Shown here: positions 17,959 to 26,925 of the stretch, piece by piece
Numbering within the stretch: position 1 is the first letter of the stretch
Layout: the number at the start of each line of letters is the position of its first letter
Source of the DNA: Streptomyces flavofungini
GTDB taxonomy: Bacteria; Actinomycetota; Actinomycetes; Streptomycetales; Streptomycetaceae
Direction of reading: 5' to 3'
Length of the DNA: 64,000 bases
NCBI RefSeq assembly: GCF_014650815.1
Contig: NZ_BMVR01000001.1
Coordinates: 62,001-126,000 of the forward strand
The notes under the pieces: model-generated
Seen by the model: only the letters and a program-made list of their open reading frames with translations
Told to the model about the DNA's origin: nothing
The model's database searches: none
Position numbers and translations under genes: made by a program

Positions 17959-18276
17959 ATGAGCATCGTGAAGATCAACGTCCTGACCGTGCCCGCGGAA
18001 CAGCGGGAAACCCTGGAGAAGCGCTTCGCGTCCCGCGCCGGCGCCGTCGAGAGCTCGGACGGCTTCGAGTGGTTCGAGCTCCTCCGCCCCGTCGAGGGCA
18101 CCGACGACTACCTGGTGTACACGCGGTGGCGCGACGAGGAGTCGTTCCAGGCGTGGATGGAAGGCCCCATGAAGTCGGCCCACCAGGGCGGCGGCGACCG
18201 CCCGAAGCCCGCCGCCAGCGGCTCCTCGGTGTGGTCGTTCGAGGTCGTCCAGCAGGCCGCACCCAAGAACGCGTAG
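17959..18276 (+). CDS. Antibiotic biosynthesis monooxygenase (ABM)-fold protein
   Basis: The 105-residue single ABM domain (dimeric ferredoxin-like fold) shows VKINVLTVP, EKRFASRAGAVE, GFEWFELLRPVEGTDDYLVYTRW and FQAWMEGP, the pattern of small monooxygenases and heme-degrading HmoB/IsdG-like proteins. Catalytic function cannot be told from this. The ATG at 17959 was preferred over the one three codons earlier because the conserved part starts at MSIVKINVL. A gene remnant follows directly in the same frame. Confidence 0.85.
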   Translation: MSIVKINVLTVPAEQRETLEKRFASRAGAVESSDGFEWFELLRPVEGTDDYLVYTRWRDEESFQAWMEGPMKSAHQGGGDRPKPAASGSSVWSFEVVQQAAPKNA

Positions 18277-18336
18277 TCCGCGGCATCCGGCAGCACCGCC
18301 CTCGCCCTGTCGGCCCAGGCACCACGGCCTGGGCCC

Positions 18337-18489
18337 ACAGCGACGTACGACGACCTGACCGCGCGGGAATGGGCGCTGATCGCCAAGGATCCTGACGCGC
18401 ACGAAGGCGAGCGCTGTGTCGTGTACGGGGTGGTGCCGCAGGGGGAGTTGAAGAACGGCGGCACGTACCCGGACCTGGGAGAATGGTGA
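18337..18489 (+). pseudogene. Remnant of a Streptomyces membrane/lipoprotein gene
   Basis: In the same frame as the upstream gene, after its TAG, the bases encode TYDDLTAREWALIAKDPD followed by AHEGERCVVYGVV and then a TGA. This resembles the recurring Streptomyces motif Y-x-x-L-[ST]-x-R-x-W-x-x-[IL]-x-K-D-P-D-x-H-x-G-[ED]-x-x-V-V-Y-G of larger secreted proteins. No start codon is available and the rest of the domain is missing, so it reads as a gene fragment. The end overlaps possible starts of the GNAT gene. Confidence 0.55.
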
Positions 18490-18539
18490 GTGGCAGTGCG
18501 GAGCAGCAGATCTTGTGTGCCGGCTGGACGGGGTGGGCG

Positions 18540-19046
18540 ATGACGTCCTGGAGCGTGGCCCCCGAGCCCGTCGGCTCGGCGGCGGCCGGCGCGCTGTGGC
18601 GCGCGTACTACACCGAGGTCAGCGACCGGTGGTACGAGCTGCACGAGGGGCGTCGTACGGACCCCGCCGAGCTGGAGCGCGGCATCGCGTCGGAGACCGG
18701 CGCGGGGCTCGCGGCGCCCACCGGAGTCCTCCTCCTCGCCCGCTACGACGGCGAACCCGCGGGCACGGCCGGAGTACGCCTCCTCGACCCCGCCACCGCC
18801 GAACTCACCCGCGTCTTCGTCACCCCCGGCCTGCGCGGCAAGGGCGGCGGCCCCGTCCTCCTGGCCGCCGCCGAGGACGCCGCCCACGGCCTGGGCGCCA
18901 CCCGCATCCTCCTCGACACCCGCAACGACCTGGTCGAGGCGCGGGCCCTGTACGCCCGGCACGGGTACGTGGAGGGGGCGCCCCACAACGCGGACGTGTA
19001 CGCGGAGCACTGGTTCCGCAAGGACCTGCGCCCCCGGACCGCGTGA
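18540..19046 (+). CDS. GNAT-family N-acetyltransferase
   Basis: The 168-residue acetyltransferase has the acetyl-CoA-binding motif A in LTRVFVTPGLRGKGGGPVLLAAAEDAA (V-x-P-x-x-R-G-x-G near residues 90-100) and the later strand RILLDTRNDLVEARALYARHGY with the conserved tyrosine that protonates CoA. It transfers an acetyl group to an unknown amine. The ATG at 18540 begins the conserved part. A GTG at 18486 has a better-spaced GGGAG and would add 18 residues, overlapping the remnant upstream. Confidence 0.85.
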   Translation: MTSWSVAPEPVGSAAAGALWRAYYTEVSDRWYELHEGRRTDPAELERGIASETGAGLAAPTGVLLLARYDGEPAGTAGVRLLDPATAELTRVFVTPGLRGKGGGPVLLAAAEDAAHGLGATRILLDTRNDLVEARALYARHGYVEGAPHNADVYAEHWFRKDLRPRTA

Positions 19047-19076
19047 CCGCCCCGCCCCGCCCCACCCGCCCGCGCC

Positions 19077-21161
<2,085 letters not shown>

Positions 21162-21242
21162 TCATCCGTTATGGCCTGTCGAGCCGAGTGGCTGCATACT
21201 CCTTCAGAGCTCTGCGGGGCCGGCGAGGGAGGGGAGCACGCG

Positions 21243-22184
21243 ATGAGCGAGGCGAACGGACGGGCCGGACGATCTTGGGAGCCCGAGGGAGCGGGGGGCG
21301 CGGCGAGCGCGGGCGGGGCGGTGTGTCCGGGCTGCGGCACACCCCGGCCACCGCGGGCCGCACCCTCCTGCGGCTGCGCCCGCGAGGCCGCGGACGCCGC
21401 CCTGGAGACCCGCTCGGCGGAGGCGGCCGCCGCGGAGGACTTCGATCCGATACGCATCCGCCCCTATGTGACGCTGCCGGAGCCGTCGGCCCCCTTACCG
21501 GCCCTGACGTCGGCACCGCTGCCACCCGAGTTGCCCGCGGCCACGCGGGCCGCGCCCGCGCGGCCCCCGGCCCGGCCCGAGGGAATCGTGCGCCGGGGCC
21601 GGGCGGCACTGTTCGCCGGGGCGGGCCTGGTGGTCGCGGCGGCCGCGGTGTTCACGGGCGGGGTGCTGTCGGGGGACGCGGGTGACGGCGCCGGAGGGGA
21701 CGGCAGCGGCGGTACGGACCGCGCGTTACCGGACCTGGCGGACGGCACACCGGACAAGCCCTCCAGGGAGCCCGCCCCGCGCCGGGCCACCAGGGCCGCA
21801 CCCGCGCCGGCCACCCCGCGCAGCACCCCGACCCGCACCCCGTCGGCCGCGGCACCGCGCTCGGTACCGGTACGCAAGTCCCCACCCCCGTCCCCCTCGC
21901 GCACCACGGCCCGCGCCACGGGTTCGGTGGGTCCGCCCCCGTCCCGCAGACCGTCGGCCGCACCCATCCTGCACAGCGGCGACCAGGGCCCCCAGGTAAC
22001 GGAACTCCAGCTCCGATTACGCCAGTTGTACCTCTACACGGGCCCCCCGGACGGCCACTACACGCCCCCGGTGACCGACGCGGTGACCCGCTACCAACGG
22101 GCCCGAGGCATCGACTCCGACCCCCAGGGCGCCTACGGCCCGGCAACAAGGAAGTCCCTGGAGTCCGAGACAAGCTCCCCTTAG
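21243..22184 (+). CDS. Zinc-ribbon, single-pass membrane protein with peptidoglycan-binding domain; three TTA codons
   Basis: This 313-residue protein has CPGCG...CGCAR near residues 28-46, which could bind zinc. A membrane segment lies near 122-142, then a Pro/Thr/Ser-rich stalk and a C-terminal PG_binding_1 domain (SGDQGPQVTELQLRLRQL, TRYQRARGID, YGPATRKSLE). The layout suggests a cytoplasmic metal site linked to a wall-binding ectodomain. Codons at 21495, 21726 and 22017 are TTA, the leucine codon read only by the bldA tRNA in streptomycetes. Translation is therefore likely developmentally controlled. The ATG follows GGAGGGGAGCACGCG. It is transcribed away from the drug exporter. Confidence 0.85.
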   Translation: MSEANGRAGRSWEPEGAGGAASAGGAVCPGCGTPRPPRAAPSCGCAREAADAALETRSAEAAAAEDFDPIRIRPYVTLPEPSAPLPALTSAPLPPELPAATRAAPARPPARPEGIVRRGRAALFAGAGLVVAAAAVFTGGVLSGDAGDGAGGDGSGGTDRALPDLADGTPDKPSREPAPRRATRAAPAPATPRSTPTRTPSAAAPRSVPVRKSPPPSPSRTTARATGSVGPPPSRRPSAAPILHSGDQGPQVTELQLRLRQLYLYTGPPDGHYTPPVTDAVTRYQRARGIDSDPQGAYGPATRKSLESETSSP

Positions 22185-22207
22185 GTCCGGGCAGGGCATC
22201 TCTCTCA

Positions 22208-22861
22208 CTAGAACGAAAGCTCTATACAGCCCGCGTCAGCAGAAACCCGCACCTGCGTCAGGTCGTCCACCCACACAGTCGGCCCGTACTCCCCCGCCCG
22301 GGGGCCGACCCCCACCACTCGCATCCCCGCAGCGCGCCCCGCGGCGATCCCGGCCCCCGAGTCCTCGAAGACCACACAGTCGGCAGGATCGAACCCCAGC
22401 TCGGCGGCCCCCTTGAGGAACCCCTCGGGGTCGGGCTTGCTGGCCCCCACGTTCTCGGCGGTCACCCGCACCGCAGGAAGCGCGAGCCCCGCAGCGGCCA
22501 TCCGCGCGGTGGAGAGCCCCACGTCGGCGGACGTGACGAGCGCGTGCGGCACCCCGGCCAGGGAGGCCATGAACTCCGGCGCCCCCGGTATGGGTACGAC
22601 GCCGTCCATGTCGGCGGTCTCCCGCGCCAGCATCTCGCGGTTCTCCGCGTAGTTCTCGGCCATGGGCCGCCCGGGGAGCAGCAGCGCCATGGAGGCGTAA
22701 CCCTGCCGCCCGTGCACGACGTTCATGACCTCGTCGGCGTCGAGCCCGTGCTTGGCGGCCCACTCGCGCCAGCAGCGTTCGACGACGGCGTCGGAGTTGA
22801 CGAGAGTGCCGTCCATGTCGAGGAGGAGGGCTCGGGCGGTCAGTACGTTCGCAGCCGTCAT
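22208..22861 (-). CDS. HAD-family sugar-phosphate phosphatase
   Basis: The 217-residue enzyme shows HAD motif I LLLDMDGTLVNSD, motif II LVTSAD, motif III lysine in ASKPDPEGFLKGA and motif IV VVFEDSGAGIAAG. The alpha-helical cap after motif I places it with glycerol- or sugar-phosphate phosphatases (GPP/YniC-like). It hydrolyses small phosphate esters with Mg2+ in the cytoplasm. GGAG precedes the ATG at 22861 by nine bases. A palindromic operator candidate lies about 90 bp upstream. The exact substrate is not known. Confidence 0.88.
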   Translation of the reverse strand: MTAANVLTARALLLDMDGTLVNSDAVVERCWREWAAKHGLDADEVMNVVHGRQGYASMALLLPGRPMAENYAENREMLARETADMDGVVPIPGAPEFMASLAGVPHALVTSADVGLSTARMAAAGLALPAVRVTAENVGASKPDPEGFLKGAAELGFDPADCVVFEDSGAGIAAGRAAGMRVVGVGPRAGEYGPTVWVDDLTQVRVSADAGCIELSF

Positions 22862-22946
22862 CGGCGTACTCCAAGGGAAGGGCCCGCACACGGAAGAGGA
22901 AGACAAGGCGGCTCCGCCCGCCGGTCAGGGAAACGGGCGAAGCCAC

Positions 22947-22967
22947 TTTGTTCCACCACGGTACAAA
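22947..22967. promoter_or_regulatory. Operator-like inverted repeat upstream of the HAD gene
   Basis: TTTGTTCC (22947-22954) and GGTACAAA (22960-22967) are inverted copies matching at seven of eight positions around a five-base spacer. The element is AT-rich in a GC-rich setting and lies 86-106 bp before the HAD start, in promoter position. Confidence 0.35.
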
Positions 22968-23032
22968 ACAAGGTCGCCAAGCGCCAACACCGCAGGTCAG
23001 CACCCTTCCAGGCCCCCCGCACCGCACCCGCG

Positions 23033-23617
23033 CTACGCGATCGCCTCGTACAGGCTCCACACACCCAGCCCCAGCATCAGCACCGCCGCGATCTTCGTGA
23101 TGAGGGCCAGCGGCACCCGCTTCATCAGGGCCTTGCCGCCCACGATCCCGAGACCCGCGACCGCCCACAGGGCGAGCACCGCGCCGAGGCCCACGGACAG
23201 CGGGTCGTCGTACCGCGCCGCCATGTTGGCCGTCATGATCTGCGTGAGGTCGCCGAACTCCGCGACCAGGATGAGCATGAAGCCCGCCCCCGAGACCCGC
23301 CAGAAGCTCTGGTCCTTGGGCGCCTTGACCGCCCCGTCCCCGTCGGCCCCGTCCTTCGTCATGAGGAGCATGGCCGCGCCGCCGAGGAAGAGGACGCCGG
23401 TGAGGGCGTGCACCAGTTGCTGCGGCAGGAGCGTGAGCACGCTGCCCGCCGCCACGGCGAGCACCACGTGCACGGCGAAGGCGGCGGCGACGCCCGCGAA
23501 GACGTACGAGGCGCGGTAGCGGGTGCCGAGGACGAGCCCGGCCAGCGCTGTCTTGTCGGGCAGTTCGGCAAGGAAGACGACGCCGAAGACAAGCGCCGTC
23601 ACGCTGAAGCTGATCAA
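23033..23617 (-). CDS. GDT1/TMEM165 (UPF0016) family divalent cation exporter, probably manganese
   Basis: The 194-residue membrane protein has six hydrophobic segments in two homologous halves. Each half carries the family motif E-x-x-D-[KL]-T: AELPDKTALAGL near residue 18 and AEFGDLTQIMTA near 122. A short acidic/Lys-rich loop lies between the halves. Family members move Mn2+ or Ca2+ out of the cytoplasm against protons (MntX/Mnx type). The candidate Mn2+-sensing leader just upstream supports manganese. Confidence 0.9.
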   Translation of the reverse strand: MISFSVTALVFGVVFLAELPDKTALAGLVLGTRYRASYVFAGVAAAFAVHVVLAVAAGSVLTLLPQQLVHALTGVLFLGGAAMLLMTKDGADGDGAVKAPKDQSFWRVSGAGFMLILVAEFGDLTQIMTANMAARYDDPLSVGLGAVLALWAVAGLGIVGGKALMKRVPLALITKIAAVLMLGLGVWSLYEAIA

Positions 23618-23634
23618 GGTTCCTCAATCGGTCG

Positions 23635-23775
23635 GGCCGCCCCACCGAGAGTTCCGCAGCCTTCGCGTACGACACCTCGGCACGGCAGCGCTCGGTGACG
23701 TACACGGAGGTGGACGTCTGGCACTGCTGGCCGAAGGTCTCGCTGGCCGCCCACCACGTGGGCTGCCTCCGGGCG
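23635..23775 (-). promoter_or_regulatory. Candidate yybP-ykoY manganese riboswitch
   Basis: Read on the minus strand, the leader starts with GGAGGCAGCCCACG (ending the loop-E-like 5' element) and continues with GGCCAGCGAGACCTTCGGCC, resembling the conserved GCGAGACC part of the yybP-ykoY motif. It ends just before the exporter start. Actinobacterial UPF0016 genes commonly carry this riboswitch. The match is by eye; the 5' consensus GGGGAGUAG is imperfect. Confidence 0.5.
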
Positions 23776-24192
23776 CCGGCTCATCCATCGACCCGCGCGC
23801 GAGGCGCTCCACCAGGTGCGGTGGTCGGGTGACGGGCGAGCAGTATGTCGACGGTCCGGCGAAGAGCTACTCCCCTTCTGCTCCAGCCATCGTACGCGAC
23901 CCCCGCACCACCCCGGCCAGGGACTTTCGGCCCGGGCCCACCGTGACCGGAGCCACATCCGCTCCGTCGCCCACCCCGGCAATCCCCCGCGAACCGGAGC
24001 ACCCCGCGCAGGGCAATTCACCCCGAAGCACCAACTTCCGCCCCGGCGCGCCTCCATGACGGGGCGCCAGAACCCTTGATGTTTACAGGTGATTGACGCG
24101 ACCCTGTCACCCGGTGCACACCTCGGGGCAACCCGAGCGCGCCAGCATGGCCGCCCCACCGGTCAACGTCCCCCCACGTCAAGGGAGTTCAC
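23776..24192. other. Divergent intergenic region
   Basis: About 400 bases hold the promoter of the Mn riboswitch (minus) and of the HNH nuclease (plus). The relatively AT-rich stretch 24076-24100 (TTGATGTTTACAGGTGATTG) is the best promoter candidate for the nuclease. I see no gene here. Confidence 0.4.
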
Positions 24193-24840
24193 ATGCCCGC
24201 AATCTACGCGCGTCACCGCCTCGCCACCCTGGGCGCCGTCGCCGCCCTGGCCTCCGCCGCGACCCTGCTCTCCGGCTCCCCCGCCCAGGCCGCCCCGCCC
24301 ACCCCGGTCAGCGCCGCCACCGCCCGCACCTACCTCGGCCAGCTCACCGTGGCCCCCGAGGGCTCCTCCGACGGCTACAGCCGCGACAAGTTCCCGCACT
24401 GGTCCACCCAGTCCGGCGCCTGCAACACCCGCGAGGTCGTCCTCAAGCGCGACGGCGAGAACGTCCAGCAGGACGGCAGCTGCGCGGCCGTCTCCGGCAC
24501 CTGGAAGTCCCCCTACGACGGCGGCACCTGGACCGCCGCGTCCGACGTCGACATCGACCACGTCGTCCCGCTCTCCGAGGCCTGGAAGTCCGGCGCCAGC
24601 GGCTGGACCACCGCCCGCCGCGAGGGCTTCGCCAACGACCTGGGCCAGCCCCAGCTCATCGCCGTCACCGACAACGTCAACCAGGCCAAGGGCGACAAGG
24701 ACCCGGCGGAGTGGCTGCCGCCCACCGCCTCGTACCACTGCTTCTACGCCCGGATGTGGGTGGACGTGAAGCAGAACTACGGCCTCACCGTCGACTCCGC
24801 GGAGAAGAGCGCGCTCAGCTCGATCCTGAACGGCTGCTGA
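24193..24840 (+). CDS. Secreted HNH endonuclease (DUF1524/GmrSD-C-like)
   Basis: This 215-residue protein has a signal peptide to residue 34 (PAQA/APPTP). Its nuclease core begins with DIDHVVPLSEAW near 117, the histidine being the catalytic His of the beta-beta-alpha-metal fold. It continues through FANDLGQPQLIAVTDNVNQAKGDKDPAEWLPP (Asn and Lys of the family) to a Tyr/Cys-containing end. Four cysteines (CNTRE, SCAA, HCF, NGC) suggest two disulfides. It probably degrades extracellular DNA. The start follows AAGGGAG with five bases between. Confidence 0.88.
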   Translation: MPAIYARHRLATLGAVAALASAATLLSGSPAQAAPPTPVSAATARTYLGQLTVAPEGSSDGYSRDKFPHWSTQSGACNTREVVLKRDGENVQQDGSCAAVSGTWKSPYDGGTWTAASDVDIDHVVPLSEAWKSGASGWTTARREGFANDLGQPQLIAVTDNVNQAKGDKDPAEWLPPTASYHCFYARMWVDVKQNYGLTVDSAEKSALSSILNGC

Positions 24841-24856
24841 TCCGCCGCGGCGGATC
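24839..24856 (+). terminator. Palindromic terminator hairpin after the HNH gene
   Basis: GATCCGCCGCGGCGGATC is a perfect 18-bp palindrome that overlaps the last bases of the stop codon. It could fold as a tight hairpin in RNA. Confidence 0.55.
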
Positions 24857-24949
24857 CTGAGCACGCCGAGGCCGGTCCGCTTGCGCGGAACCGTCCCGCC
24901 CGCCTCCGTCGTTCCGTACCGTACGGGGCGACGGAGGAGGGTGATCACT

Positions 24950-26647
24950 GTGGCGCGGCTGCGTCTGGGTCCACTGCTGAGGTACGTCGACGGCGCGCGG
25001 GCGACCGTCTGGGTCGAGGCCGACCGGCCCTGCACGGCCGAGGTGCGCTGCGCCGACGGCACGCGCGGCACGGCCAGGACCTTCCAGGTCGCCGGGCACC
25101 ACTACGCCCTGGTGCAGGTCACGGGGTTGCGCCCGGGCACCGAGACGGCGTACGAGGTCACCCTCGACGAGAGCCCGGTGTGGCCGCCGCCCGACTCGCC
25201 GTTCCCGGCGAGCACGATCCGCACCCCCGGCGGGGACGGCGCGGACGCCGACGCCCTGCGGGTCACCTTCGGCTCCTGCCGCTGGGCCGCGCCGCCCGCG
25301 AAGACGTCCCACCTGCACGACCTGGGCCACCGGAGCGGCTCCGGCACCGGCAAGGAACACGACCCGGTGGGCCCCGACGCCCTGGACACCCTCGCGGCCC
25401 GCCTCGCCGCCGACCCCGCCGCCGAGCGCCCCGACGTGCTGCTGCTCCTCGGCGACCAGGTGTACGCGGACGAGGTCTCCCAGGCCACCCGGCGCTGGCT
25501 CGCCGCCCGCCGCGACCTCTCCGAGCCCCCGGGCGACCAGGTCGCGGACTACGAGGAGTACACCCACCTCTACTACGAGTCCTGGCTCGATCCCGAGGTG
25601 CGCTGGCTGCTGTCCACCGTCCCCAGCTGCATGATCTTCGACGACCACGACGTCATCGACGACTGGAACACCAGCGCCTCCTGGCTCGCCGAGATGCGGG
25701 CCACGCCCTGGTGGCGCGAGCGCATCCTCAGCGGCCTGATGTCGTACTGGGTCCATCAGCACCTGGGCAATCTGCCGCCCGAGGAACTGGAGCGCGACGA
25801 GTTGTTCGCGGCCGTGCGCGCCACGCCCGACGGCACCGACGCGCTGCGCGCCCACGCCGCCACCGCCGACGCCGAACCGGCGAGCGCCCGCTGGAGCTAC
25901 CGGCGGGACTTCGGCCGCGTACGCCTGCTGATGGTCGACACCCGCGCCGCCCGCGTCCTCGACGAGGACAACCGCGCCATGCTCGACCCCGGCGAGGCCG
26001 CCTGGCTCCGCGAGCAGGCCCTGGAGGGCGGCTGCGACCACCTCCTCATCGGGACGTCCCTGCCGTGGCTGCTCCCCCACCTCATCCACGACGCCGAGGG
26101 CTGGAACGCCGCCCTGTGCCGCGGCGAGCGCGGCCCGCGCTGGGCCCGCTTCGGCGAGGACCTGCGCAGACGCGCCGACCTCGAACACTGGGCCGCCTTC
26201 CCCACGTCCTTCGACGCGCTGGCCGCCCTGATCGCCGAAGCCGGTTCCCTCACGGACGCGCCCGCGACGGTGTGCGTGCTGTCCGGCGACGTCCATCACG
26301 CGTACGTCGCCGAGCCCACCTGGCCCGCGGGCGGCGGCCCCGACGCCCGCGTCCTGCAGCTCACCTGCTCGCCGGTGCACAACTCCATCCCCGCCTCCAT
26401 ACGGGTCGGCTTCCGCTTCGGCTGGAGCCGCGTCGGCCGGGCCCTCGGCCGCCGCTTCGCACGGCACGGGCGGCTCCCCCGCGCGGCCGTGAGCTGGCGC
26501 AGAACGGGCGGCCCCTGGTTCGGCAACCACCTGATGACGCTGACGCTGCGCGGGCGCGCGGCGGAGCTGCGCCTGGACCAGGCGCGGGCGGAGAAGGGCG
26601 GCGGGGAGCGGCTGGAGACGGTGGAGCGGACGACGCTCACCCCGTGA
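24950..26647 (+). CDS. PhoD-like metallophosphatase (alkaline phosphatase D family)
   Basis: The 565-residue protein starts with a fibronectin-like N-domain (residues 1-90). A PhoD-type phosphoesterase follows with metal-ligand motifs LLLGDQVYADE near 165, MIFDDHDVIDDWN near 225 and LSGDVHHAYVAEP near 445. No signal peptide or Tat motif is present, unlike secreted PhoD, so it is probably cytoplasmic. It should hydrolyse phosphodiesters or monoesters with Ca/Fe or similar metals. GGAGGAGG at 24933-24940 sits nine bases before the GTG at 24950; the GTG at 24941 touches it and is less likely. Confidence 0.85.
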   Translation: MARLRLGPLLRYVDGARATVWVEADRPCTAEVRCADGTRGTARTFQVAGHHYALVQVTGLRPGTETAYEVTLDESPVWPPPDSPFPASTIRTPGGDGADADALRVTFGSCRWAAPPAKTSHLHDLGHRSGSGTGKEHDPVGPDALDTLAARLAADPAAERPDVLLLLGDQVYADEVSQATRRWLAARRDLSEPPGDQVADYEEYTHLYYESWLDPEVRWLLSTVPSCMIFDDHDVIDDWNTSASWLAEMRATPWWRERILSGLMSYWVHQHLGNLPPEELERDELFAAVRATPDGTDALRAHAATADAEPASARWSYRRDFGRVRLLMVDTRAARVLDEDNRAMLDPGEAAWLREQALEGGCDHLLIGTSLPWLLPHLIHDAEGWNAALCRGERGPRWARFGEDLRRRADLEHWAAFPTSFDALAALIAEAGSLTDAPATVCVLSGDVHHAYVAEPTWPAGGGPDARVLQLTCSPVHNSIPASIRVGFRFGWSRVGRALGRRFARHGRLPRAAVSWRRTGGPWFGNHLMTLTLRGRAAELRLDQARAEKGGGERLETVERTTLTP

Positions 26648-26925
26648 GGTCCCGAGGTCCCGAGGTCCGTGTGCGCCTTCTGTGACCTGTGTGGTCCATG
26701 TGACCTGTGAGGGCTGTGAGGCCGTTGGGGCCGTGCGTCCTGTGTGTGCGGTTGCGGTGGGTACGGGTGTGACGGGGCGAACCTCCCACGGGTAGCGGTG
26801 ATGTCCGCCTTGGCCGTGACTCGGGCCACAACCGGATGGCGATCCTCCGAAGCGGGCTTCGGCAACGGTGTTCCCGGCGGCATGATGAGCCGGTCCTCGC
26901 CCCGCCCGTACCGGGAGTCACGCTC

